From the NCBI RefSeq assembly GCF_041916735.1, contig NZ_JAYRYY010000003.1: a stretch of 64,000 bases of DNA; one strand, written 5' to 3'. A program made the translations under genes and the position numbers. Under the pieces are notes generated by a model. The model worked only from the letters and a program-made list of their open reading frames with translations. It searched no databases and was not told where the DNA came from. Shown here one piece after another: positions 36,153 through 44,415 of this stretch (position 1 is the stretch's first letter; every line of letters starts with the position of its first letter). Source of the DNA: Zoogloea sp016790385. GTDB lineage: Bacteria; Pseudomonadota; Gammaproteobacteria; Burkholderiales; Rhodocyclaceae.

Positions 36153-36596
36153 ATGAACGACCTGCTCACCCTCGCCTGGCTCCACCAGGCTGTCACCTGG
36201 CTGCTCACCCCGGCCTTGCTGGCCCTCGTCGTGGCCTGCGCCATCGCCCTTGCCGAAGCCGGCCTGGCCACCGGCGAACGCCTGTGGGGCCTGCGCCGCC
36301 TCGCCGCCAGTGGCGACCTGCTGCACATCCAGCGCATCGCCCGGCACCGCCTGGAGCGAGCCGACCTGCTGGCCCGCATTCCGCCCATGCTCGGTCTGAT
36401 GGCCACCATCATCCCCCTCGGACCGGGCCTCGCCGCCCTGGGGCAGGGCAACCCGGGGGAACTCGCCAGCGCCGTCACCACCGCCTTCGACGCCACCGTG
36501 CTCGGCCTGGTGGCCGGCATCGGCGGGCTGGTGGTGGGCAAGCTGCGCCGGCGCTGGTACGAAGAGCTGCTGGAAAACCTGGAGGAAGACGCATGA
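36153..36596 (+). CDS. MotA/TolQ/ExbB-family proton channel protein
   Basis: At 147 residues it is shorter than ExbB or TolQ. Three membrane segments: about 14-38 (TWLLTPALLALVVACAIALA), 71-93 (IPPMLGLMATIIPLGPGLAA) and 105-128 (FDATVLGLVAGIGGLVVGKL). The last two carry the family's LLGLxxT-like and T-x-x-GL motifs lining the proton path. It starts 7 bases after the cobN-like gene and overlaps the next start by ATGA, so the three are one transcription unit. Family members turn the proton gradient into mechanical work on envelope partners. Confidence 0.87.
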   Translation: MNDLLTLAWLHQAVTWLLTPALLALVVACAIALAEAGLATGERLWGLRRLAASGDLLHIQRIARHRLERADLLARIPPMLGLMATIIPLGPGLAALGQGNPGELASAVTTAFDATVLGLVAGIGGLVVGKLRRRWYEELLENLEEDA

Positions 36597-36925
36597 AGGC
36601 CTCCCCTCCCCGCAAGCGCCTGCGCCTCTATTCGCGTCTCGATGCCCGCTTCGACGACCGGGACGAAGACCCCCGCGCCAGCCTGGTAAACCTGGTGGAC
36701 GTGATGCTCGTCTTCGCCTGTGGCCTGCTCGCCGCCCTGGCCGCGAGCACCCAGGGCGCCCTATCCACACCCAGGCCCGTGGACAAGGGCCGCGCCATCG
36801 AGCGCCCCGCCGACGGCCAGGTCCAGTCCGGTGCCGGCATGGACCGGGTCGGCGAGGTTTTCCGCGACCCGAAGACCGGCCAGCTGATCCTCATCGAGCC
36901 GGGCCCGGCACCGGCCCGCCCCTGA
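36593..36925 (+). CDS. DUF2149 protein, ExbD-like
   Basis: At 110 residues, a charged cytoplasmic N-terminus precedes one membrane helix (about 34-53) with NLVDVMLVFACGLLAAL, whose Asp matches the proton-carrying Asp of ExbD/TolR/MotB. A short periplasmic tail (VFRDPKTGQLILIEPGP) follows. The family name DUF2149 is from memory of the sequence pattern. The ATGA overlap with the ExbB-like gene supports a stator-like pair serving the CobN-like protein. Confidence 0.8.
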   Translation: MKASPPRKRLRLYSRLDARFDDRDEDPRASLVNLVDVMLVFACGLLAALAASTQGALSTPRPVDKGRAIERPADGQVQSGAGMDRVGEVFRDPKTGQLILIEPGPAPARP

Positions 36926-36990
36926 GCCTCGGACACCCGCGCCATGCAGGATGCTTGCACCGGCACGGTGCAAGCGGTTAGACTCCGCCC

Positions 36991-37185
36991 CGTCAAAGGT
37001 GCCGAGCCCGCTTTCGCGGGCAAGGTGAAACGGGAAGTCCGGTGACCTTGGTGAGCATGCTCTCCCCAAACATTCCGGCGCAGCCCCCGCTGCTGTAAGC
37101 CTGACGAATTTGCTCCACGCCACTGGGTGTCCGCACCCGGGAAGGTTGGCAGATGAGGATGAAGGCGAGCCAGAAGACCGGCCTG
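36991..37185 (+). promoter_or_regulatory. Second cobalamin (B12) riboswitch, upstream of the cbi/cob operon
   Basis: The same conserved blocks occur as in the first aptamer: AAGGTGAAACGGGAA and GTCCGGTGACC (about 37022-37046), GCTGCTGTAAGCCTGACGA (about 37089), GCCACTGGGT with CCCGGGAAGG (about 37118-37145) and GCGAGCCAGAAGACCGG (about 37165-37181). A further 220 GC-rich bases separate it from the CbiM-like gene, an unusually long expression platform or leader. Confidence 0.93.
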
Positions 37186-37406
37186 TGACGAGTGGTGTGG
37201 TATTGGCCCCGGGGTGTGGGCAGAGCCGACCGATGGGCTTGCCCGCTCCGCTGCGTCCGAACCGTTCCCCGCCGTTTCCGGAACCCTTCCCGACCGCGTC
37301 AGCGCCTGCCCGGCCTCCCGGCCGCCGGTCCGTTTCCTGGTTTTTCCGCTTCTGCGCCCCCCGTCGTCATGCCGCACTTCGTTCAATCCAAACGAAGGAA
37401 AGCAAA

Positions 37407-38033
37407 ATGCACATCGAACCGGGGTACGTCGCCAGTGCCAAGATCCTCGTCGCCAACGCCGCCGCCATCGCCCTTGTCGGCAGCCAGTCGGTCCACCTCC
37501 TCAAAGCACCCTCGCAGATCGTCCGCAGCCTGCTGGCCGCGGTCTTCTTCACCGTCGCCATGCAGGCCTTCCATCTGCCGGTCGGGCCGTCGGAGCTGCA
37601 CTTCCTAGGGGCCATGCCCCTCTACCTGAGCCTGGGTTTCATCCCCACCCTGTTCGGCTTTGCCATCGGCCTGCTCGTCCAGGGGCTGGTCTTCGACCCG
37701 TCCGACCTTGTCCACCTGGGGGTCAACTTCCTGTCCCTGGCCCTGCCCCTGGTGCTGGTCCACGCCACCTTCGGCCGGCATCCCGGCGCGCTGTCCGTGG
37801 GCAGCATCATGAAGCGCGATGCGGCCTACTACGCCGGGGTGACCCTGATGGTCGGCTTGTGGCTGGCCATCGCAGAACTGGCTACGCCCTTCTCCGCCTG
37901 GCTGGCCTTTGCCACCGCCTACGCCCCTATCGTCGTCATCGAAACGGTGATCACGCGGGTTCTCCTGCAAACCCTCGACCGCAGCCAGGGTAGCGCGCTC
38001 CCGCGCCATTCCCTCCAGCCCGGAAGCCGCTGA
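37407..38033 (+). CDS. CbiM-like cobalt ECF transporter permease
   Basis: At 208 residues, a polytopic membrane protein starting MHIEPGYVASAKIL; the N-terminal Met-His with a following loop is the metal-binding feature of CbiM (usually MHIPDG). Several helices follow. Homologues form the substrate-binding part of cobalt ECF transporters with CbiN, CbiQ and CbiO, none of which is here. AAGGAAAG precedes the ATG. First gene after the second riboswitch, so B12-repressed cobalt import is the likely role. Confidence 0.8.
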   Translation: MHIEPGYVASAKILVANAAAIALVGSQSVHLLKAPSQIVRSLLAAVFFTVAMQAFHLPVGPSELHFLGAMPLYLSLGFIPTLFGFAIGLLVQGLVFDPSDLVHLGVNFLSLALPLVLVHATFGRHPGALSVGSIMKRDAAYYAGVTLMVGLWLAIAELATPFSAWLAFATAYAPIVVIETVITRVLLQTLDRSQGSALPRHSLQPGSR

Positions 38034-38036
38034 ATC

Positions 38037-38837
38037 ATGGCCGGCAAGGTCTGGTTCGTGGGTGCCGGCCCGGGCGATCCGGAGCTGCTTACCGTGAAGG
38101 GCCGTCGCCTGCTGGCGTCGGCCGGCGCCGTGCTCTTTGCCGGCTCCCTGGTCAATCAGGCGGCAACCCTGTTCACCCCACCCGGCTGCGAGATCCGGGA
38201 CTCCAAGGACATGACCCTGGAGGAGATGAACGCCTGGCTCGTCGAAAAGGCCGCCCGCCACGCCTGCGTGGTGCGCCTTCAGACCGGCGACCCGGGCCTG
38301 TACGGCGCGCTGGTGGAGATGACCCGGCCCCTCACCGCCGCCGGCATCGACTGGGCGGTGGTACCGGGCGTGTCGTCGGCCTTCGCCTCGGCCGCCGCCG
38401 CCGGCGAGAGCCTGACCCTGCCGGAGGTCACCCAGACGGTGATCCTCACCCGCATGGCCGGGCGCACCCCCATGCCCCCTGGCGAAGAGCTGGAAGCCCT
38501 GGCCGCCCACGGCGCCACCCTGTGCATCTTCCTGTCCATCACCCTGCTGCATGAAGTCCAGGGCGCCCTGCGCGCCGCCGGCTGGGCCGAAGACTCACCC
38601 ATCCTGGTGGTGCAGAAGGCCAGCTGGCCGGGCGAGGAGAAGATCGTGCGGGGCACCCTGGCCGACATCAAGCGGCGCTGCCAAGCCGAGAAGATCGCCA
38701 GCCAGGCCATGATCATCGCCAGCCCCACCCTGGGCGCCGCCGACTGGCCGACCCTGGCCCGCTCCCGCCTCTACGACCCCGGCTTCAGCCACCGCTTCCG
38801 CAAGGCCACTGCCCCCGCCCCGGAGACCCCAGCATGA
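38037..38837 (+). CDS. cobM: Precorrin-4 C11-methyltransferase
   Basis: At 266 residues, a tetrapyrrole methylase using S-adenosylmethionine to methylate C11 of (cobalt-)precorrin-4. It starts VWFVGAGPGDPELLTVKGRR; RLQTGDPGLYGALVEM and PGVSSAFASAAAAGESLTLP fit CobM/CbiF rather than the other corrin methylases, as does ILTRMAGRTPMP. It lies three bases after the CbiM-like gene and overlaps cbiX by ATGA. Confidence 0.93.
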   Translation: MAGKVWFVGAGPGDPELLTVKGRRLLASAGAVLFAGSLVNQAATLFTPPGCEIRDSKDMTLEEMNAWLVEKAARHACVVRLQTGDPGLYGALVEMTRPLTAAGIDWAVVPGVSSAFASAAAAGESLTLPEVTQTVILTRMAGRTPMPPGEELEALAAHGATLCIFLSITLLHEVQGALRAAGWAEDSPILVVQKASWPGEEKIVRGTLADIKRRCQAEKIASQAMIIASPTLGAADWPTLARSRLYDPGFSHRFRKATAPAPETPA

Positions 38838-39718
38838 AACACACCACCCTCCTCCTCGTCGGCCACGGCTCGCGCAACCGCGCCGGTAACGCCGAGATTC
38901 AGGACTTCGCCACCGCCTGGCGGGCCCGCCACCCCGACTGGCGTATCGACGTGTGCTTCATCGAGCACGCCGAGATACTGGTACCCGCCGGCCTCGACCT
39001 GGCTGCCGCCGGCAGCCGGCGGGTCATCGTGCTGCCCTTCATCCTCAACGCCGCCGGCCACGTCAAGATGGAGCTGCCCGCGGCCATCGCCGCCGCCCGC
39101 CAGCGCCATCCTGCCGTCGAATTCGTGTGCACCCGCCACCTGGGCATGGGCAGGGAGATCCTCGCCGTGCTGCAGGCCCAGCTCGACCATCTGATGCAGT
39201 CCCTGGCCATGCCCGACCCCCAGACCACCGGGGTGATCCCGCTCGGCCGCGGCTCGTCCGACGCTGGCGCCAACGGCGAGCTGGCGCGCATGAGCCGCTG
39301 GCTCTTCGAGGACAACCATCATGAGCTGGTGGACCTGGCCTTCACCAGCGTCACCTGGCCGCGCCTGGAAACCGTCGTCCAGCGCCAGCTGCGCCTGGGC
39401 ATGGGGCAGATCTGCATCGTCCCGGTATACCTGTTCACCGGCGTGTTGATGGAGCGCATCCAGGCCCAGGTGGCGCGCCTGCGCAGCCAGCACCCGCAAG
39501 CGGCCTTTGCCCTGGGCAGCCATTTCGGTTTCGACAAGGGGGTGTTCGACCTGCTCGACACCCGAGCCACCGAAGCCGGCAAGGCGGAGGGCGGGCTGCT
39601 CGAATGCGACGGCTGCAAGTATCGCCAGGCCGCCGAGGCCGAGCACCTCCACGACCACAGTCACACCGGCTGCGATCACCACCACCACGACCACCACGCC
39701 GGGCATGCCCACGCCTGA
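38834..39718 (+). CDS. cbiX: Sirohydrochlorin cobaltochelatase CbiX, long form, His-rich tail
   Basis: At 294 residues, two tandem CbiX domains (about 1-125 and 140-255). The first has the chelatase motif LLVGHGSRNRAGN with the catalytic His, a second His in NAAGHVKMELP; the second has PLGRGSSDAGAN. The C-terminus holds CDGCKYR and then a tail with about ten His among 25 residues, probably metal storage or delivery. It inserts cobalt early into sirohydrochlorin, committing the cell to cobalt-first corrin synthesis. Confidence 0.92.
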   Translation: MKHTTLLLVGHGSRNRAGNAEIQDFATAWRARHPDWRIDVCFIEHAEILVPAGLDLAAAGSRRVIVLPFILNAAGHVKMELPAAIAAARQRHPAVEFVCTRHLGMGREILAVLQAQLDHLMQSLAMPDPQTTGVIPLGRGSSDAGANGELARMSRWLFEDNHHELVDLAFTSVTWPRLETVVQRQLRLGMGQICIVPVYLFTGVLMERIQAQVARLRSQHPQAAFALGSHFGFDKGVFDLLDTRATEAGKAEGGLLECDGCKYRQAAEAEHLHDHSHTGCDHHHHDHHAGHAHA

Positions 39719-39725
39719 GTCCGCC

Positions 39726-40403
39726 ATGACGACACCCAACACCGTCACCGAACAGCTCACTGCCGCCGGCCGGGCCATCGAGCACGACTCCTTCGCCATC
39801 ATCGACCAGGAGGTGGGCCCCCACGCCTACCGCCCCGAACAATGGCCTCTGGTGCGGCGCATGATCCACGCCAACGCCGACTTCGAGTTCAACGGCCTCA
39901 CCGCCTTTCACCCCGCCGCCATGAGCGCCGGGCTGGCTCGCATCCTGGCCGGCGACACGCCCCTGGTGGCCGACGTGGAGATGATCTGCGTCGGCTTGTC
40001 GGCACCCCGCCTGGCCCACTTCGGCATCCACACCCACCAGTTCATCTCCGACCCCGACGTGATCGCCGCCGCCCGGGCCGAGGACACCACCCGCGCCGTC
40101 CAGGCCATGCGCAAGGCCTGGCGCCTGGGCCTGCTCGACGGGGCCATCATCGGCATAGGCAACGCCCCTACGGCGCTGATCGAGGTGGTGCGCCTGATCC
40201 GCGAGGAAGGGCTGCGCCCAGCGCTGGTGATCGGCATGCCGGTCGGCTTTGTCGCCGCCGCCGAGTCAAAGGATCTGCTGATGGAGATCGACACCGTGCC
40301 GTGGATCGCCATTCGTGGCCGCAAGGGCGGCTCGACCCTGGTGGTGGCGGCCGTCCACGCCCTCCTCGGCCTGGCGGAAGCCCACCAGCGCCCAGCAGCG
40401 TGA
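39726..40403 (+). CDS. cobH: Precorrin-8X methylmutase
   Basis: At 225 residues it moves the methyl group from C11 to C12 to form (cobalt-)hydrogenobyrinate. The catalytic His is in VRRMIHANADFEF (His48); other family blocks are FISDPDVIAAARAEDTTRA, GIGNAPTALIEV and VIGMPVGFVAAAESK. The start at 39726 sits 5 bases after the cbiX stop. Could be written cbiC given the anaerobic-type neighbours. Confidence 0.94.
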   Translation: MTTPNTVTEQLTAAGRAIEHDSFAIIDQEVGPHAYRPEQWPLVRRMIHANADFEFNGLTAFHPAAMSAGLARILAGDTPLVADVEMICVGLSAPRLAHFGIHTHQFISDPDVIAAARAEDTTRAVQAMRKAWRLGLLDGAIIGIGNAPTALIEVVRLIREEGLRPALVIGMPVGFVAAAESKDLLMEIDTVPWIAIRGRKGGSTLVVAAVHALLGLAEAHQRPAA

Positions 40404-40411
40404 GGATGGCG

Positions 40412-41563
40412 ATGAGCGCAGGTCACACCCTCCCCGAGAAAGTCCGCAAGGGCGACCCCAAGCGGGATCGCGGCAACCGCACGGGCTTCTCTACCGGCGC
40501 CAACTCGGCCGCCGCCGCGGCTGCCGCCACCCTCGGGCTGGTGCACGGACGGGTGCCGGACGCAGTGGAGTGCGTTCTACCCAACACCCAGCGGGTGCGC
40601 TTCACCATCACCGACGGCTGGACCGACGGCTGCCGCGCCCGGGCCGTCAGCATCAAGGACGCCGGTGACGACCCCGACGCCACCCACGGCGCCCACCTCA
40701 CCGCCGAGGTCGAGCGCCTGCCCGGGGCCGAAGGGCAGATCGTGCTGCGCGGCGGGCCCGGCGTGGGTACCGTCACCAAGCCCGGCCTGGGCCTGGATGT
40801 GGGCGGCCCAGCCATCAACCCGGTGCCCCGCCGCAACATCACCGACAACGTGCGCGCCGCCGGCGGCCCCATCCTCGCCACCGGCGACGGCATTGCGGTG
40901 ACCATCTCGGTGCCCGGTGGTGAAGTGATGGCCACCAAGACCCTCAACGCCCGGCTGGGCATCCTGGGGGGCATCTCCATCCTGGGCACCACCGGCATCG
41001 TGCGCCCCTACTCCACCGCCGCCTTCCGCGCCAGCGTGGTCCAGGCGGTGGACGTGGCCGCCAACCAGGGCCAGACCAGCGTGGTGTTCACCACCGGCGG
41101 GCGCACCGAGAAATGCGCCATGCGCTGTTTCCCCGAACTGGACGAGGCCTGCTTCGTGCAGATGGGCGACTTTGTGAAGGCCGCCTTCCAGACCGCGGTG
41201 AAGCAGGGCATGCAGCACATCATCGTCGGCGCCATGGTGGGCAAGCTCACCAAGATCGCCCAGGGCCTGTCGGTCACCCATGCCTGGCGCGAGGAGGTGG
41301 ACCGGGAGCTGATCGCCTCCGCCGCCGCCGAGGTGGGCGCACCGCCCGACCTGGTGGACGAGATCCGCGCCGCCGAGACCGCCCGCTTTGCCGCCGAACG
41401 CCTGGCCGAACTGAATCTGGCCGTGGCCTTTCACCGGGCCCTGGCCGAAAGGGCCATCCGCAGCCTGCGCCAACGCTACCCCGGCCCCCACCGCCTCAGC
41501 GTACTGGCCTGCAATTTCGAAGGCGTACCCATTGTCACCGTGGAAGAAAATGAACTCGCCTGA
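40412..41563 (+). CDS. cbiD: Cobalt-precorrin-5B C1-methyltransferase CbiD
   Basis: About 383 residues, methylating C1 in the cobalt-early branch of corrin synthesis. TGFSTGANSAAAAAAATLGL is the N-terminal hallmark; PGVGTVTKPGLGLDVGGPAI and GGISILGTTGIVRPYST confirm CbiD, which is restricted to anaerobic-type pathways. Two in-frame ATGs occur (40406 and 40412); only the second has a GAGG site at a sensible distance. It overlaps the next gene by 14 bases. Confidence 0.93.
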   Translation: MSAGHTLPEKVRKGDPKRDRGNRTGFSTGANSAAAAAAATLGLVHGRVPDAVECVLPNTQRVRFTITDGWTDGCRARAVSIKDAGDDPDATHGAHLTAEVERLPGAEGQIVLRGGPGVGTVTKPGLGLDVGGPAINPVPRRNITDNVRAAGGPILATGDGIAVTISVPGGEVMATKTLNARLGILGGISILGTTGIVRPYSTAAFRASVVQAVDVAANQGQTSVVFTTGGRTEKCAMRCFPELDEACFVQMGDFVKAAFQTAVKQGMQHIIVGAMVGKLTKIAQGLSVTHAWREEVDRELIASAAAEVGAPPDLVDEIRAAETARFAAERLAELNLAVAFHRALAERAIRSLRQRYPGPHRLSVLACNFEGVPIVTVEENELA

Positions 41564-42839
41564 ACCCTGCCAGCTCATCGGCATCCTCGACGACGGCTGG
41601 GCCGGCCTGGGCGACGCCGCCCGCGCCCGCCTGGCTGGATGCGACCTGTTAATCGGCGCCCGCCGCACGCTTGAACTCGTTGCCCCCCACCTCCCCTCCC
41701 GGGTGGAACAACGGATGATGGACGGCCTCCTTGGCCGTGTCCCCGAGTGGGTCCGTGCGGCGCGGGGCGCCGGCCAATCCTGCGCCGTGCTCGCCACCGG
41801 CGACCCCCTGTGTCACGGCATCGCCAGCTTCCTGGCCGACAAGCTGGGCACCACGGCCATCACCGTGCATCCCGCCCCCTCCACCCTGCAACTGGCCTTC
41901 GCCCGCCTCGGCCAGAGCTGGCAGGGCGCCACCATCGTCTCGGTGCACGGCCACGACGCCGGCGAATGGCAACCGGGCGCGGGCCCCGATCACGGCCTCT
42001 ACCCCCTGATGCGCGCCGCCTCGCAGCAGCACCTCATCGGCGCCTTCACCAGCCCTGCCAACAGCCCCGACCGCATCGCCCGGGCGCTGATCAGCGCCGG
42101 CCTGGGCGACGACTTCCGCATGTCGGTGGCGGCCCGCCTGGCCCTGCCCGACGAGGTGGTGCACGCCGACCTGCCCCTGACGGTGGCCGCCAGCCGAAGC
42201 TTTGCCGACCCCAACATCGTCGTGCTGACGCGCGTCGGCCCGCCCGAGCGCCGCGCCACCTTTGGTTTCGACGACGCCGACTTCATCCAGCGCGCCCCCG
42301 AAAAAGGCCTGATCACCAAGCAGGAAGCCCGCGCCCTGTCCCTGGCCAAGCTGGGCCTGTGCCCCGACAGCCTGGTGTGGGACATCGGCGCCGGGTCCGG
42401 TTCGGTGGGGCTGGAGGCCGCCCGCCTGGCCCGCAACGGCCATGTGTGGGCCATCGAGAAGAACGCCGGCGACGCCGCCAACGCGCGCGCCAACGCCCTG
42501 CGTCTGCGGGCCACCAACTACACCCTGGTCGAGGGCAAGGCCCCTGCCGGCCTCGACACCTGGCCCGCCCCCGACGCCGTCTTCATCGGCGGCTCGGGGG
42601 GCGAGCTGGCCGGGCTGATCCGCCTGATCCTCGGCCGCCTGCGCCCCGGCGGCCGGCTGGTGATGAACTTCGTGACCCTGGAGAACCTCGCCACCGCCAC
42701 CGCCACCCTGGCCGAGGCTGGCGCAAGCTGGGACGTGGTCCAGCTCCAGGCCGCCCGCAGCCAGCCCATCCTCGACATGCACCGCCTCGCCGCCCAGAAC
42801 CCGGTGTGGATCGTCTCTGCCACCCAGGAGAACCCATGA
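41550..42839 (+). CDS. cobL: Precorrin-6B C5,C15-methyltransferase/decarboxylase (CbiE-CbiT fusion)
   Basis: At 429 residues, two domains: CbiE-type tetrapyrrole methylase (about 1-210; LIGILDDGWAGLGDAARARL, CAVLATGDPLCHGIAS) and CbiT-type Rossmann methyltransferase (about 235-429; VWDIGAGSGSVGLEAARLAR, VFIGGSGGELAGLI). The fused form is called CobL. The ATG at 41550 is preceded by GGAAG inside the cbiD 3' end, indicating coupled translation. Confidence 0.94.
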   Translation: MNSPEPCQLIGILDDGWAGLGDAARARLAGCDLLIGARRTLELVAPHLPSRVEQRMMDGLLGRVPEWVRAARGAGQSCAVLATGDPLCHGIASFLADKLGTTAITVHPAPSTLQLAFARLGQSWQGATIVSVHGHDAGEWQPGAGPDHGLYPLMRAASQQHLIGAFTSPANSPDRIARALISAGLGDDFRMSVAARLALPDEVVHADLPLTVAASRSFADPNIVVLTRVGPPERRATFGFDDADFIQRAPEKGLITKQEARALSLAKLGLCPDSLVWDIGAGSGSVGLEAARLARNGHVWAIEKNAGDAANARANALRLRATNYTLVEGKAPAGLDTWPAPDAVFIGGSGGELAGLIRLILGRLRPGGRLVMNFVTLENLATATATLAEAGASWDVVQLQAARSQPILDMHRLAAQNPVWIVSATQENP

Positions 42840-43648
42840 ACACTCCGCCCCCCGGGCGCCTGATCGGCGCCTCCCTCGGCCCCGGCGACCCCGAGCTGAT
42901 CACCCGCCGGGCCTGGGCCGCCCTGCGGTCCGGCGCGCGCTGGCTGTATCCGGTGAAGAAGGCCGAAGAATCCTCCTACGCCCTGGGCATCGTCCAGCGC
43001 GGCGGGCTGGCCATACCGGATGACGCCGAAGCACTGATCTTCCCGATGACCCGCGACCCCGCAGCCCTGGCCAAGGCCTGGGCCCGCGCCGCCAGCCGCA
43101 CGGTGGAGCTCTTGCGGGAAGGCCGCAACCTGGTCTTTCTGGTCGAGGGCGACGCCTCCACCTTCGCCACCTTCGGCCACCTGGCCCGGGTGGTACGCGA
43201 ACTCGCCCCCGAGGTGGTCGTCGAGACCATCCCCGGCGTCAGCTCCTTCGCCGCCGCCGCAGCCACCACCGGAACAACCCTGGCCGAGGAGGACGAGACC
43301 TTCGCCGTCATCCCGGCCGCCTACGGGGTCAAGTTGATCGACCACCTCCTCGACGAGTTCGACACCCTGGTGCTGCTCAAGGTCAAGCCGCTTCTCGACG
43401 AAGTGCTCGAACTACTGACCCAGCGCCAGCTGCTGGCCACCAGCTGCTTCATCGAGAAGGTCGGCGCGCCGGACGAACGTTTGGTCCGCGACGTGGCGAC
43501 CCTGGCTGGCGAAAAGGTGAACTATCTCTCGCTGCTACTCGTCCAGAACCCCAAACGGGTACGCGGCGAGCTGCGCCGGGGTTGCCGCAAGCGCCAGCCC
43601 ACCCCGGCCTCCACCCCCGAAGCCCTCACCCCAGCGAGCCCCCGATGA
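42836..43648 (+). CDS. cobI: Precorrin-2 C20-methyltransferase
   Basis: At 270 residues, a SAM-dependent methylase adding the C20 methyl of (cobalt-)precorrin-2, now usually CobI/CbiL. GRLIGASLGPGDPELITRRA opens the fold; LVEGDASTFATFGHLARVV and IPGVSSFAAAAATTGTTLAE fit the CobI/CbiL subgroup. It overlaps cobL by ATGA and ends a base pair set that overlaps the cbiG start. The C-terminal 25 residues are a Pro-rich extension. Confidence 0.93.
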   Translation: MNTPPPGRLIGASLGPGDPELITRRAWAALRSGARWLYPVKKAEESSYALGIVQRGGLAIPDDAEALIFPMTRDPAALAKAWARAASRTVELLREGRNLVFLVEGDASTFATFGHLARVVRELAPEVVVETIPGVSSFAAAAATTGTTLAEEDETFAVIPAAYGVKLIDHLLDEFDTLVLLKVKPLLDEVLELLTQRQLLATSCFIEKVGAPDERLVRDVATLAGEKVNYLSLLLVQNPKRVRGELRRGCRKRQPTPASTPEALTPASPR

Positions 43649-44415
43649 CCCAGCACCTGCCCTTCACCCACGACCGCATCGCCGTCGTCTCCATCACCCG
43701 TCACGGCATCGCCCTGGCTGGCCACGTGGTGGCGGCACTGCCCGGCGCCCGCCTGTTCGCCCCCGAGAAGTTCGCCGCCGAGGCCCAAGCCGCGGCCCCC
43801 GGCGCCGCCGCCTGCTACGCCGGCAAGACGGCCGAGCAGATCCCCATCCTGTTCTCAAACTTCGACGGCATCATCGCCATCGTGTCCCTCGGCGCCATGG
43901 TGCGGCTGGTGGCGCCCTACCTGGTCAAAAAGGAATCCGACCCCGGCGTGGTGGTGATAGACGAGGCCGGGCGCTTCGTCATCCCCATGCTGTCGGGCCA
44001 CCTGGGTGGCGCCAACGCCCTGGCCGGCGTCCTGTCCCAGGCTCTCGATGCCACACCGGTGCTCACCACCGCGTCAGATGCCCGCCAGACCTTTGCGGTG
44101 GACCTGCTGGGCCGCGAACTGGGCTGGACCTTCGAGGCCAGCCACGATGAGATCGTCCGGGCCAGCGCCGCGGTGGTCAACGACGAGCCCATCGCCCTCA
44201 TCCAGGAGGCGGGCAGCACCGACTGGTGGACGCGCCACGCCAACGGCCGCAGCGGCCCGCTGCCCGCCAACATCCAGCACTTCAGCCGCCTTGAGGACGT
44301 GGAGCCCGAGCGCTTCGGCGCCGTGCTGTGGATCAGCCACCGCCCCGAGCCCGCCGCCCTGGCCCCGCGCCTTGTGGGCAAACGGGTGATCTATCGCCCG
44401 CCGGTGAGCCCATGA
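43645..44415 (+). CDS. cbiG: Cobalt-precorrin-5A hydrolase CbiG, without C-terminal domain
   Basis: At 256 residues it opens the delta-lactone ring of cobalt-precorrin-5A, releasing acetaldehyde. The N-terminal and core domains are present (IAVVSITRHGIALAGHVV, DGIIAIVSLGAMVRLVAPYL, VVVIDEAGRFVIPMLSGHLG, GANALA). Many CbiG proteins are about 350 residues because a CobE-like domain is fused at the C-terminus; here that domain is the next, separate gene. It overlaps cobI and cobE by four bases each. Confidence 0.92.
   Translation: MTQHLPFTHDRIAVVSITRHGIALAGHVVAALPGARLFAPEKFAAEAQAAAPGAAACYAGKTAEQIPILFSNFDGIIAIVSLGAMVRLVAPYLVKKESDPGVVVIDEAGRFVIPMLSGHLGGANALAGVLSQALDATPVLTTASDARQTFAVDLLGRELGWTFEASHDEIVRASAAVVNDEPIALIQEAGSTDWWTRHANGRSGPLPANIQHFSRLEDVEPERFGAVLWISHRPEPAALAPRLVGKRVIYRPPVSP

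Noticed and set aside
34268..36541. 757-residue open frame on the minus strand opposite the cobN-like gene
   Set aside because: It is antisense to a clear CobN-family protein, has low-complexity Gly/His/Gln-rich text and no domain. Such frames are expected in GC-rich coding DNA.
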